A program made the translations under genes and the position numbers. 9,834 nucleotides of DNA from Betaproteobacteria bacterium (lineage in GTDB: Bacteria > Pseudomonadota > Gammaproteobacteria > Burkholderiales > SG8-39), in contig JAOUFA010000110.1 in NCBI GenBank assembly GCA_029858545.1, positions 1 through 9,834 on the forward strand, written 5' to 3'. This document shows, one piece after another, positions 1 through 7,281 of the stretch (position 1 is its first letter; every line of letters begins with the position of its first letter). The notes under the pieces were generated by a model that did not search any database, had not been told where the DNA came from, and saw only the letters and a program-made list of their open reading frames with translations.

Positions 1-1835
1 CCCGCGCTCTTCGCCGCGTACATCGCGCGATCGGCGTTTTCGAGCAGCTGCGCGGCGTTCATGCCGTGCTGCGGGAAGACCGCGATGCCGATGCTGGCCG
101 AAATGCGCACCACCTCGCCGTTGATCTGGTAGGGCGAGGCGAGGCTCGCGACCAGCTTGTTCGCGATCCGGATCGCGTCGCGTTCGCCGCGAATCGTCGC
201 GAGCAACGCGACGAACTCGTCACCGCCCAGGCGCGCCGCGGTATCGGTCGCCCGCAGCGCCGCCTGCATGCGCGCGGCGACCTGCCTGAGCAGTTCGTCG
301 CCGGCCTGGTGGCCGAGGCGGTCGTTCACGGGCTTGAAGTCGTCGAGATCGACGAACAGCACCGCCGCCCGCCGGTCGTTGCGCCCGGCCTGGTGCAGCG
401 CCTGTTCGAGCCGGTCGATCAGCAGGTGCCGGTTGGGCAGGTGGGTCAGCTCGTCGAAATTGGCGCGATCCAGAACAAGCCTTTCGTCTTCCTTCCGGCG
501 CGTGATATCGCTGAGGATCGCCACATGGCGCCGCCGTACCGGATCGTCCTTGGCGATCACGCTGATCTTCAGCCATTCGACGTACAACTGGCCGTCCTTG
601 CGACGGTTGGTGACCTCGCCCTCCCAGGCGCCGCGGTCGTCAAGGCTTTGCTTCATCGAAAGATAGAAGTCGGTGTCGTGGTAACCCGAAGCAAGCAGGC
701 CCGGAGTCTTGCCGAGCACTTCGTCGATGGCATAGCCGGTGATTCGGGTGAACGCGGGGTTCGCGAGCAAGATGCGATTGCGCGCATCGGTGACGAGGAT
801 GCCTTCGGCGGCGGCATCGAACGCGGTCGCGGCGATCTTCAGCGACTCGGCGTCGGCGTCGATGCGACGCTGCTGGCGCTCGGCGCGCAGCAGCAGGCCG
901 ACGATCAGTGCGAGCGCGAACAGGATGAGCGGCGTGCCGACGCGGTTCGCGCGCAGGCTGGTGGCGATTTCGGCTTCCGCCGCGGCGAGGATCGGCGCGG
1001 TCGCGAGGCCCACGGTGGCGACCAGCGCCGTGGCCTCGAGCCTGCGCCAGCCGTAGATGCGCGACACGCCGTCGTGAACCGCGATATTGCGGAACGACCC
1101 GGAGTGCGGCGCATCGGCGCCGACGAAGGGACGGCCGCGCGGCAGCGATTGACCGAGCACGCTGCGCAAATCGGTGCTGCGCGAGAAATAGGCACCGTCG
1201 AGGTCGAACAGCGAGATCACGTCGTCGGCGTGACGCGCGAGGCGCGCGAGTCTGCGCGAGACGTACTCGGCGCGCAGCGACAGCAACACCACCCCGGCGA
1301 AGCGACCCTGGTGCATCAGCTTGCGGGTGAACAGCAGCACCCAGACGCCGCTCACGCGTCCCTGCACCGGCTTGCCGAGCAGCAGGCGGTCGTCGGTGCT
1401 CGCCGCGTGCCGGCGGAAGTAGTCGCGGTCGCCGGCGTAGACCTTGGCGGCCGAGGGGATCGCGTTATATACGACGTAACCCGCCGCATTGATCACCGAA
1501 ACGTTGACGACCGCGTCATCGGGATAGAGTTGGCGAATCGCCCGCACCGAAGCGTCGAAGGACGCGCGGTCCCCCAGAAAATCATGGCGCAGGTGATGCA
1601 GCGCGAGATCGACGCCGCGTACCAGATCCTCGGCCTGCAGCGCCACCGCATCGGCGATCTGCGCCGCGTGATGCTCGGCGTGCACCAGGATCTCGGCGCG
1701 CAGCTTGTCGTGCGAGACGCGCAGTTGCGTCCAGTACAGGGCCGTGAGGGCGAGCGTGACCGCCGCGATCAGCGCCGCGATGGTGCGCAAGGGGTGGCGC
1801 ACCGCCGCGCGTATCCGAGCCATCTTCCATTGCAT
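1..1835 (-). CDS. Membrane-bound sensor diguanylate cyclase (Cache-PAS-GGDEF), C-terminus cut by window edge
   Basis: The product would make cyclic di-GMP from two GTP at the inner membrane. Read from the ATG at 1835, the frame stays open to the window edge (611 full codons). There are transmembrane segments at about residues 17-35 and 301-317, bracketing a ~265-residue periplasmic part that looks like a double-Cache sensor. A PAS domain follows at about 331-447 (ITGY, then a DITRRK ending), then a GGDEF domain from about 452. The active site is canonical: RLGGDEF at 535-541, the metal/GTP stretch DLDDFKPVND near 496-505, and the inhibitory I-site RxxD at 528-531, five residues before GGDEF. 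The gene starts 33 bp after the ycgR stop, so it is probably cotranscribed. No convincing ribosome binding site is visible; Met5 is an alternative start. The GGDEF domain ends at the window edge, so a following EAL phosphodiesterase domain cannot be excluded. Domain assignment is by motif recognition. Confidence 0.9.
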   Translation of the reverse strand, partial: MQWKMARIRAAVRHPLRTIAALIAAVTLALTALYWTQLRVSHDKLRAEILVHAEHHAAQIADAVALQAEDLVRGVDLALHHLRHDFLGDRASFDASVRAIRQLYPDDAVVNVSVINAAGYVVYNAIPSAAKVYAGDRDYFRRHAASTDDRLLLGKPVQGRVSGVWVLLFTRKLMHQGRFAGVVLLSLRAEYVSRRLARLARHADDVISLFDLDGAYFSRSTDLRSVLGQSLPRGRPFVGADAPHSGSFRNIAVHDGVSRIYGWRRLEATALVATVGLATAPILAAAEAEIATSLRANRVGTPLILFALALIVGLLLRAERQQRRIDADAESLKIAATAFDAAAEGILVTDARNRILLANPAFTRITGYAIDEVLGKTPGLLASGYHDTDFYLSMKQSLDDRGAWEGEVTNRRKDGQLYVEWLKISVIAKDDPVRRRHVAILSDITRRKEDERLVLDRANFDELTHLPNRHLLIDRLEQALHQAGRNDRRAAVLFVDLDDFKPVNDRLGHQAGDELLRQVAARMQAALRATDTAARLGGDEFVALLATIRGERDAIRIANKLVASLASPYQINGEVVRISASIGIAVFPQHGMNAAQLLENADRAMYAAKSA

Positions 1836-1868
1836 GATCAGGATCCGGTGCGCGTCAGGGGAAGATGC

Positions 1869-2618
1869 CTACCTGCGCGCGAGGCTCTCGCGCTCCTGGC
1901 GGGTGACGTAGCGCTGCAGCATCGCGGCCGCGGAGCCGCTCAGCGCAACGAAGCGGCAGCCCAGACGCAGCCGCCGGCGGCCGGCGCGCGTGAATTCCCG
2001 GACATGGCGGATTTCGATCGTCACCTCGAGCGTGCCGATCTGGGGCAATTCCATGCGGCAGTCCTTCAGTATCTGTCCGCCCTGCGCATCGAGTTGCGCC
2101 GGATCGACGCTCGCGCCGATTCCGCCGGCGCTGATGTCGAGCACGGTCAGCTCGACGCGCGTGTTCTCGCGTCCGGGGGCGGGCGCGCTGCATACGAGGG
2201 GGCGCACCACCGGGGTGGGCACGCGGAAATGATCGCGCCTTTGCAGGCGGAACAGAACCTCCGGAATGCGCACCCGGAATTCCTGCTCCCCGCCCGAGCG
2301 AAGCGGCTCCGCACGACCGGTCTCGAACTGGATTTTCACGTTGTCGAGATTGCCGACGAACACGATGTTGCTCGCGCCAAGCAGGCGACGGTTGAGGGCC
2401 AGGTCCTTGCCGAGTCCGAGTACCAGATCCTCGAAGTCCTGCTGGACGTCGATGATGCTGGTGACGAGGAACTGGGTGCCGGCATCGAAGTAGGCGGTGA
2501 TCAGCGCGCGTTTGTCGCGCAGCGCGCGCAGCAAAGCGAGCACTTCGGGGCGTGCGCGCACCTCGAAGCGGTACAGCGATTCGGAGTCGGTTTCGGGCGC
2601 GGCGTTGGAGTGGATCAT
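1869..2618 (-). CDS. ycgR: YcgR-type flagellar brake protein (YcgR-N + PilZ, c-di-GMP receptor)
   Basis: The 249-residue protein has the two-part YcgR layout: an N-terminal YcgR domain (about residues 15-115) and a C-terminal PilZ domain (about 120-235). The PilZ c-di-GMP ligands are visible: RxxxR as R128-DHF-R132, and DxSxxG as D161-I-S-A-G-G166. In the known family, ligand-bound YcgR docks on the flagellar motor or stator and slows or biases rotation, so at high c-di-GMP this protein should curb swimming. It begins 22 bp after the FlhB-like gene and ends 33 bp before the diguanylate cyclase, which puts a c-di-GMP maker and reader side by side. The ribosome binding site is weak (a GAGCAGG-like stretch about 6 bp before ATG). 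Length is normal for the family. The function is well supported by motifs; the motor partner is inferred from the family. Confidence 0.92.
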   Translation of the reverse strand: MIHSNAAPETDSESLYRFEVRARPEVLALLRALRDKRALITAYFDAGTQFLVTSIIDVQQDFEDLVLGLGKDLALNRRLLGASNIVFVGNLDNVKIQFETGRAEPLRSGGEQEFRVRIPEVLFRLQRRDHFRVPTPVVRPLVCSAPAPGRENTRVELTVLDISAGGIGASVDPAQLDAQGGQILKDCRMELPQIGTLEVTIEIRHVREFTRAGRRRLRLGCRFVALSGSAAAMLQRYVTRQERESLARR

Positions 2619-2640
2619 CGGGAACCTGCTCGTCGGACGG

Positions 2641-2925
2641 TCATCGGGAACGCTGCGCGCGCAGGCGGTCGGTGCGGTGCAGCCAGGCGAGGATTTCGGC
2701 CACCGCGAGGTACAGTTCCCGCGGAATGTGCTCGTCGAGATCGACGCGCATCAGCAACGCGACCATTTCGCGCGATTCGTGCACGAACACGCCCGCTTCG
2801 CGCGCGCGGCGCATGATTTCGTCGGCGATCGCGCCGCGTCCCTTGGCGACCACGCGCGGGGCGGCATCGCCCGGCGCGTAGGCGAGCGCAACGGCGTTCG
2901 CGAGCGGGAGTTCACGCGGATTCAT
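2641..2925 (-). CDS. Stand-alone FlhB C-terminal-domain protein (FlhX/FhlB-like export switch homologue)
   Basis: This 94-residue protein resembles only the cytoplasmic tail of FlhB (the EscU/YscU/HrcU export-switch family). It has NAVALAYAPGD and APRVVAKG near the start (residues 10-29), and IPRELYLAVAEILAWL (67-82) near the end. It lacks the membrane domain and the autocleavage NPTH; the corresponding place reads MNPREL. It therefore looks like a ready-made version of the fragment released when FlhB cleaves itself. Its ATG overlaps the fliK stop (ATGA, 2922-2925), with a GAGG motif 7 bp upstream, so translation is likely coupled to fliK. In the family, small homologues such as FlhX can substitute for the FlhB tail and so take part in the hook-to-filament switch; that role here is inferred from similarity and from the fliK coupling. 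The upstream open frame reaches 3246, but that extension has arginine-rich shadow composition, so 2925 was chosen. Confidence 0.85.
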   Translation of the reverse strand: MNPRELPLANAVALAYAPGDAAPRVVAKGRGAIADEIMRRAREAGVFVHESREMVALLMRVDLDEHIPRELYLAVAEILAWLHRTDRLRAQRSR

Positions 2926-4010
2926 CGCCGCGCCTCGTTGTCCACCGTGATCCGGTGCGCCTCGATGCCGCGCGCGGCGAGCGCCTCGGCGAGTTCGCCG
3001 CGCGCCTGGTCGAGGTCCCGCGCCGCCTCGGGGTTGGACGGTTCGAGCTGCACCTGTGCGGCGCCGCCGCGCAGACGCAGGCGTGCCCGCACGGTGCCCA
3101 GTTCCGGGAGTTCGATCTTCAATTCCGCCTGCCAGCTGCGCTCGGATCCGCTGCCTGGTGAATCGTCCTCGCCCGCCGCGTCGCGACCCTGTTCCTCGCG
3201 AATCGCGAGCTGCGCGCTCTGGCCGGGCCACAGCGTGCCCTGCCATTGCACGCTGCCGTGTTCGAGGGTGTCGAGTTGCCGCGATACCGCGACGGCGAGC
3301 GCATCGGGCCAGGTCTCCGGGCGCGTGACCAGGGGTGCGTCGCCGCCCGAGGCCTGCAGCGCGGCGCCGGCGATGGCCTGAGGTTCCTTGCGCACTTCGG
3401 CAAGCGGGTAGCCGCCCTGCACCCAGTTGCCGAGATGCGATTCGTAGAACAGCCCGCTGCGCGCGACGCCGGCGCGCAGCGCGGCGGCCAGTTCGTCGGC
3501 ACCCGAGGGCACGCCGCTCAGCAGCGCTGCCGCGGCGCTCGCCACGGTGCCGCTGCGAGGCGCGAGGCGCGCAAGGGCGGCGAGCGTGTGCCCGGTTTCG
3601 CTCAACTCGGCGGCTTCGCCGCCGATTGCCGCGGCAGGGCCGGCGGTGGCCGCGGGCGCGGCACCGCGCTCGGCGGCCGGACGCGCACCGGCGAGCGCGA
3701 TGCGCAGCGTTTCGCCGGGGGTGAACGAAGCGGCGCCGGAGGGCCTCGGCAGCGCGAGCGGCAGTCCATCGATTTCGATCGCGATGGCCTGCGGCGAGGC
3801 GGTGCGCAGCGTCGCCAGCAGCGTCGTACCGCGCCCCAGCGCGGCGAGCACGCGCTCACGCGGGGCCTGCGGCCAGCGCGCGAGCTCGACCGCGCCGACC
3901 AGATCGTCGAGCGTGATGTGCAGGGCGAGGCGCGCGAGGCGAGACTCGACAAGGCCCCCGGTGGTGCCGCGAAGTGCGTCGCGCGATTCGATGCTCAGAC
4001 CGGGAGTCAT
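2922..4010 (-). CDS. fliK: Flagellar hook-length control protein FliK
   Basis: The 362-residue protein has the pattern of betaproteobacterial FliK. An Ala/Gly/Pro-rich N-terminal and middle region (about 1-180) is low in complexity, especially 105-135. It is followed by a conserved SGLFYESHLGNWVQGGYPL-type stretch (185-203) and a C-terminal hook-control domain (about 290-355) with alternating strands (ELKIELPELGTVRARLRL). FliK is secreted while the hook is growing, measures its length, and through its C-terminal domain acts on FlhB to change export from hook to filament substrates. It is somewhat shorter than the enteric protein (about 400 residues). The gene starts 36 bp after the fliT stop, with no strong ribosome binding site, and its stop overlaps the FlhB-like gene by 4 bp. 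The assignment rests on the C-terminal domain plus context; the N-terminal region is poorly conserved in this family, so the exact start is less certain. Confidence 0.85.
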   Translation of the reverse strand: MTPGLSIESRDALRGTTGGLVESRLARLALHITLDDLVGAVELARWPQAPRERVLAALGRGTTLLATLRTASPQAIAIEIDGLPLALPRPSGAASFTPGETLRIALAGARPAAERGAAPAATAGPAAAIGGEAAELSETGHTLAALARLAPRSGTVASAAAALLSGVPSGADELAAALRAGVARSGLFYESHLGNWVQGGYPLAEVRKEPQAIAGAALQASGGDAPLVTRPETWPDALAVAVSRQLDTLEHGSVQWQGTLWPGQSAQLAIREEQGRDAAGEDDSPGSGSERSWQAELKIELPELGTVRARLRLRGGAAQVQLEPSNPEAARDLDQARGELAEALAARGIEAHRITVDNEARR

Positions 4011-4046
4011 GGGCGTATGCGGAATCCGGGTGCGCCGGCGCGCTCT

Positions 4047-4364
4047 CTATCGATAGGTGTCGCGCACGCGACGCCCGACGTCGCGGCCGTGCAAATGGCG
4101 TTCGAGTTGCGCGAGCCAGGGTTGCGTCAGCGCGCGGACCTCGGCATCCTCGGCGAGCACCTGGCGCAGGATCGCCACGCGGCGCCGGCGTCCGGCTTCG
4201 CTCATTGCCGTGCCCGAGCCGAGCCGGCGCAACTCCTGCACGTGGCGCGCGCAGTCGGCCTCGGCCTCGATCAGTCGCTGCCAGTCCGCTTCGCGCGCCG
4301 CGGCCAGCATGTTGGAGGAGGCGCGTGCGATCGCCTCGTAGCAGGAAATCACGAGTTCTTCCAT
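4047..4364 (-). CDS. fliT: Flagellar export chaperone FliT (FliD chaperone)
   Basis: This is a short (105-residue), charged, almost wholly helical protein whose middle reads as alpha-helix rich in Arg, Glu and Ala. It begins MEELVISCYEAIARAS and ends with an Arg-rich tail. The sequence is only weakly conserved in this family, so the call leans on size, helical character and position directly after fliS (16-bp gap) and before fliK. In characterised bacteria FliT binds the C-terminus of the cap protein FliD, escorts it to the export gate, and can also restrain FlhD4C2; both partners are encoded in this window. No clear ribosome binding site is seen before its ATG, which suggests it depends on translation of fliS just upstream. 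The stop codon lies in a 10-bp palindrome (CTATCGATAG, 4047-4056) of no obvious function. Confidence 0.75.
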   Translation of the reverse strand: MEELVISCYEAIARASSNMLAAAREADWQRLIEAEADCARHVQELRRLGSGTAMSEAGRRRRVAILRQVLAEDAEVRALTQPWLAQLERHLHGRDVGRRVRDTYR

Positions 4365-4380
4365 GTCGGGCCGCGCTCGC

Positions 4381-4818
4381 TCAGGCGGCGAGCGCGGCGC
4401 GCGGCTCTCCGGGCGCGGGTTTGTTGGCGCGTTGGTCTATCTGCCGCCACGCGTCGCGCAGATCTTTGAGCAGCCGCGTCACCTCGTCGAATCCCGCGGC
4501 TTCGTTGCGCAGACTGGCGAGCAGCAGCCTGCGCGCCATGTACCCGTAGAGTTGCCACAGTTGCTGCGCCAGGCCGCCGCCGGCCTCGAGGTTCAGGCTC
4601 GCCTTGAGGCCTTCGTCGATGATCTGTACCGCGCGCGATACGGCGGCGCCTTTTTCCGCGATGTGGCCGGCGGCCATGTGCACCTGGGCGCGCGCGATCG
4701 ACAGCAGCGCGCCTTCATACAGCATGTCGATCAGGCGGTGCGGGTCGGCGGCCAGCACGCCCGTCTCCAGGCCGACGCTCGCGTAGGCGCGCGCGCCGAA
4801 AAGGGTGTTCGCAGTCAT
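4381..4818 (-). CDS. fliS: Flagellin export chaperone FliS
   Basis: The 145-residue protein carries the recognisable FliS signature: an N-terminal YASVGLETGVLAADPHRLIDMLYEGAL segment (about 12-38, only its key parts listed), then four predicted helices ending with LLKDLRDAWRQI (about 116-127). FliS binds the disordered C-terminus of flagellin in the cytosol, prevents premature polymerisation and delivers it to FlhA. The length is near the usual ~130-145 residues, with an Ala/Pro-rich tail. The ATG at 4818 has a good ribosome binding site, AGGAG at 4828-4832 with a 9-bp spacer. The 101-bp gap from fliD is the largest in the minus-strand run and holds a weak sigma-28-like sequence, so fliS and downstream genes may have extra transcription of their own. 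Confidence 0.93.
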   Translation of the reverse strand: MTANTLFGARAYASVGLETGVLAADPHRLIDMLYEGALLSIARAQVHMAAGHIAEKGAAVSRAVQIIDEGLKASLNLEAGGGLAQQLWQLYGYMARRLLLASLRNEAAGFDEVTRLLKDLRDAWRQIDQRANKPAPGEPRAALAA

Positions 4819-4827
4819 GTCGGTGTA

Positions 4828-4832
4828 CTCCT
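4828..4832 (-). promoter_or_regulatory. Ribosome binding site of fliS
   Basis: AGGAG lies 9 bp before the fliS ATG at 4818. It fixes the start, and with the 101-bp gap it suggests fliS is translated independently of fliD. Confidence 0.75.
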
Positions 4833-4841
4833 GTACCTGGG

Positions 4842-4869
4842 TTAACGGACCTCAGCCCGATCTACTTGA
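4842..4869 (-). promoter_or_regulatory. Weak sigma-28-like promoter upstream of fliS
   Basis: Reading on the minus strand, TCAA (4869-4866, followed by G) is separated by 16 bp from TCCGTTAA (4849-4842). The latter matches 6 of 8 bases of the flagellar sigma-28 -10 consensus GCCGATAA. The core and spacing resemble the candidate fliC promoter in this window. Transcription would start only a few bases before the AGGAG of fliS, giving a very short leader. This is the weakest of the four candidates. Confidence 0.3.
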
Positions 4870-4919
4870 TGGATGCAAATTGCGCGACGACCCGGCGATG
4901 GCGATTCGATACCGCAGCT

Positions 4920-6893
4920 TCACAGCCGGCTCAACTGTTGCTGCAGAAAGCTGCTGGTGCTGTTCATGCTCGCCATCATCCTGTCGAGCGCGGTGAATTG
5001 CGCCCGGTAACGTGCTTCGATGGCGCTCATGCGTCGTTCCATTTCCGCCTGGCGGTCGGTAAGGTCGCGAATACTCGTCTGGACCCCGCTCAGGCGCGAT
5101 TCGAGCGAGCCGCCCGAGGCGAGCGTGGCGGCGAGCAGCCGGTCGAGGCCGGCGGCGATTCCCTGGCTGTAGGTCAGAGTGCCGCGCGCGCCCAGCGCGC
5201 CGCCGCCGACGCGCACCTGGAGGCTTTCGGACGCGTCGCCCAGCGCGCCGACGAGACTTTTCCCGTTCGCGCGCGCGGCGACCCCGTTGATCGTGCCGGC
5301 CGCCGACTGTCCGGCGATTGCCGTCGGCGCCATGCCGAGCAGGTCGCTCGCGCCACTTCCGCCGCTGACCTGCACCTGCGAGATGCCGCCGTACGACGAA
5401 GAGAAGATCGACACGACGCCGCCTGCCGCCGAGATGGCGACGCTTACGTCCGCGTCGCGCAGCGCCGCGACGCCGTTGACGCTCGACTGCAGCGCCGCGG
5501 CGAGTTGTGCTGCCGAGGCGTAGTTGCCCGCCGGGATCGTGATCGACGCGGCAACGCCGTCGACCGTCAGGTCGAGCGTATCGTTGACTCCGGCGACGAC
5601 GGCGAGTGCCGCCGGGGCGCTTCCGGAGAGGCTGCCCTGCGTGGCAAGCTGCGTGACCGTGAGCGCGTAGCTGCCCGATTGCGTGCTCGTCGTCGATCCG
5701 GTCCATTGCACCAACGGGTCGCTCGCGCTGCCGTTTCCGGCGAGCAGCCCCGCGACCGCGTCGAAGTTCTTCGCGAGCGCGGCGTCGAGCACTGCCGGGT
5801 CGATCTTCAGCGAACCGTCCGATGCGAAGCGCAGACCGATGTCGGAGAGCGAATAGATGCCGCCCGCGAGGCCGGCGACACTGCGGCCGAGAATCCTGCG
5901 CAGGCCGGTTTCCAGCCCGCGCACCGAGGCGTCGCCGAGCAGCGGCGACGCGCTGCGCGTGTCCGGATTGTAGGCGGTGAGGTCGTGCAGGGTCTTGTTC
6001 AGGCTGTTGTAAGCGGTGACGAATCCCTGCACGGCCTCGCGCGTCGCGCCGGTGTCCTGCGAGACGCTCAGGCCGATCGAGCCGGTCTTGAGGGCGGTCA
6101 CGCTGACGCCCTGGATCGCGTCCCTGAAAACGTTGGCACTGCTGCGCACCGCGATACCGTCGAAGGTCGCGAGCGCGTCCTGCGCGGCGACGCTCTCGAT
6201 CAGATTGCGGCCGGTGCCGGCGGTAGCGGCCGGGTCGAAGGCGAGTTGCGACAGTCCGCTCGCATCGAGCGGATTGGCGTCGTCGTCGGCGACCGTGATG
6301 CGCAGGCTGTTCGACGCGCCGCTTTCGCGCGCAGCGAGCGCGAGGCGGTAGCCGCTGCCGTCGTTGACGATCGACGCGGCGACGCCGCCGCCCGAGGCGT
6401 TGATCGCGTCGCGCACTCCGGCGAGCGTGTTCGCGCCCGTGCCGATCGCGATCGATTGGGCGGGCCTGCCCGGATCGGGCGTGAAGACTCCGCCCGAATA
6501 GCTGCCGTACTCGATATTGAGCGTGCCGCTGCCGAGTGCGTCGGTCGGGGCGGAAAACGCCGCCGAGGCCAGCTTGTGCTGCTGCGCGAGCTGCTGAATC
6601 TGCACCGCATAGCTGCCGGCCGGCGCGCCGCTCGAGGCGGTTGCGCTGGCGACCGAGGCGTCGCTCGGTGTGACGGCGGTCTTGCGCAGCGCAGCGAGAC
6701 TCGCGATCCCGCCCAGTGCGCCCTGCAGCGCCGCGACAGAGTTTTGCACCTTGCCCAGCGCGGAGAGCCGGATCTGGTACTCGCTCTGGCGCTTCTGCAA
6801 CGCGACCACCGGCTGCCGCTCCAGCTGCATCAGCTGGGACAGCAGACTGTTGACGTCGAGGTTGGAGCCGATTCCGGCGGCGCTGATGGTCAT
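4920..6893 (-). CDS. fliD: Flagellar filament cap protein FliD (HAP2), long form with duplicated insert
   Basis: FliD caps the tip of the growing filament and folds arriving flagellin monomers. The N-terminus has the typical start (ISAAGIGSNLDVNSLLSQLMQLE, residues 3-25) and a coiled D0/D1 helix to about 70. The C-terminus ends with AGTINGVAA (532-540), GTLTYSQGIA (571-580) and a long helix with SFLQQQLSRL (648-657). At 657 residues it is well over the ~470 of enteric FliD. The extra length is mostly about residues 395-525, which repeat the opening of the domain near 90-120: GSYAVQIQQLAQQ (93-105) against GSYALTVTQLATQ (407-419). These are flagellin-IN-like modules. The gene starts 7 bp after the flaG stop with only a weak AAGG-type ribosome binding site, so it is probably translated from the flaG-fliD message. 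Its partners FliT (chaperone) and FliC are close by. Confidence 0.95.
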   Translation of the reverse strand: MTISAAGIGSNLDVNSLLSQLMQLERQPVVALQKRQSEYQIRLSALGKVQNSVAALQGALGGIASLAALRKTAVTPSDASVASATASSGAPAGSYAVQIQQLAQQHKLASAAFSAPTDALGSGTLNIEYGSYSGGVFTPDPGRPAQSIAIGTGANTLAGVRDAINASGGGVAASIVNDGSGYRLALAARESGASNSLRITVADDDANPLDASGLSQLAFDPAATAGTGRNLIESVAAQDALATFDGIAVRSSANVFRDAIQGVSVTALKTGSIGLSVSQDTGATREAVQGFVTAYNSLNKTLHDLTAYNPDTRSASPLLGDASVRGLETGLRRILGRSVAGLAGGIYSLSDIGLRFASDGSLKIDPAVLDAALAKNFDAVAGLLAGNGSASDPLVQWTGSTTSTQSGSYALTVTQLATQGSLSGSAPAALAVVAGVNDTLDLTVDGVAASITIPAGNYASAAQLAAALQSSVNGVAALRDADVSVAISAAGGVVSIFSSSYGGISQVQVSGGSGASDLLGMAPTAIAGQSAAGTINGVAARANGKSLVGALGDASESLQVRVGGGALGARGTLTYSQGIAAGLDRLLAATLASGGSLESRLSGVQTSIRDLTDRQAEMERRMSAIEARYRAQFTALDRMMASMNSTSSFLQQQLSRL

Positions 6894-6900
6894 GCCGAAC

Positions 6901-7221
6901 TCATGCCTTGGTTTCGAGCCGGTGGCCGTTGAGCTTTTCCAGTGCGCGGGCGAGCGCGACCTGTTCTTCGGCGGGTACCTGGCGGATCACCTCGCCGGTG
7001 GCCGGATCGAGCACCCGCACCACGGTCTTGCCGGTTTCCTTGTCCACCGATATCGACAACGCGCGCTCGACCCCCGGCGCGGCGCGTGCCGCGTCGTTTG
7101 CCGAGCCCGCGGCCGATGGTTCGCGTTCCGCGACGCGCGAACCCTCGCGCGCCGGGACAGGACGTGTTGCCGGGGGGGTGGCGTACGTTCCGATCCCGGC
7201 GGCGAGAGACTTGATGTCCAT
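6901..7221 (-). CDS. flaG: Flagellar protein FlaG
   Basis: The 106-residue protein has the FlaG layout: a variable, Ala/Pro-rich N-terminal half and a conserved C-terminal half containing LSISVDKETGKTVVRVLD (about 55-72) and EVIRQVPAEE (77-86). FlaG proteins are encoded beside fliD or flagellin and influence filament length in several bacteria; the mechanism is not well established. The gene sits 67 bp after fliC, behind a strong GC hairpin, and 7 bp before fliD. Its GGAG ribosome binding site (7227-7230) is 5-6 bp before the ATG and lies partly within a small inverted repeat, so translation could be limited by RNA structure. Confidence 0.88.
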   Translation of the reverse strand: MDIKSLAAGIGTYATPPATRPVPAREGSRVAEREPSAAGSANDAARAAPGVERALSISVDKETGKTVVRVLDPATGEVIRQVPAEEQVALARALEKLNGHRLETKA

Positions 7222-7228
7222 GGAATTC

Positions 7229-7244
7229 TCCGATTTCAGTCGGA
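7229..7244 (-). promoter_or_regulatory. Small hairpin overlapping the flaG ribosome binding site
   Basis: TCCGA and TCGGA form a 5-bp stem around a 6-nt loop in the mRNA leader. The 3' arm shares bases with the GGAG ribosome binding site of flaG (7227-7230). A stem of this size would reduce but not abolish ribosome access. The pairing is seen in the sequence; the regulatory effect is inferred. Confidence 0.4.
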
Positions 7245-7246
7245 AG

Positions 7247-7281
7247 CGCGGCGGGGCGCCCTGCGCAGGAGCCCCGCCGCG
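7247..7281 (-). terminator. GC-rich hairpin after fliC (attenuator or mRNA 3'-end stabiliser, no U-tract)
   Basis: CGCGGCGGGGC (7247-7257) pairs perfectly with GCCCCGCCGCG (7271-7281), an 11-bp all-GC stem. The 13-nt loop itself contains the palindrome CCTGCGCAGG (7260-7269), so the structure can extend. It begins 8 bp after the fliC stop. No U-run follows on the minus strand, so it is not a classical intrinsic terminator. It may cause partial termination or protect the 3' end of an abundant fliC message, which would let flagellin be made in excess over FlaG-FliD. Confidence 0.6.

Noticed and set aside
66..2816. A 916-codon open frame on the plus strand
   Set aside because: It runs antisense to the cyclase, ycgR and the FlhB-like gene, which all have clear family motifs. 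Its product is rich in Arg, Gly, Ala and Asp-Arg repeats typical of GC-rich shadow frames and crosses several gene boundaries.
2926..3246. N-terminal extension of the FlhB-like gene to 3246
   Set aside because: It overlaps fliK in another frame with shadow composition; the 4-bp overlap start at 2925 has a GAGG motif and matches the family.
4047..4056. Palindrome CTATCGATAG at the fliT stop
   Set aside because: It is an isolated 10-bp palindrome with no flanking structure or repeat elsewhere in the window; chance is sufficient.
3246..4469. A 407-codon open frame on the plus strand, and a 399-codon one at 6908-8107
   Set aside because: Both lie antisense to real flagellar genes (fliK/fliT/fliS and flaG/fliC), span gene boundaries and resemble no recognised family.
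4866..6932. A 688-codon open frame on the plus strand
   Set aside because: It is antisense to fliD over its whole length and has the same Arg-rich shadow composition; fliD is unmistakable.
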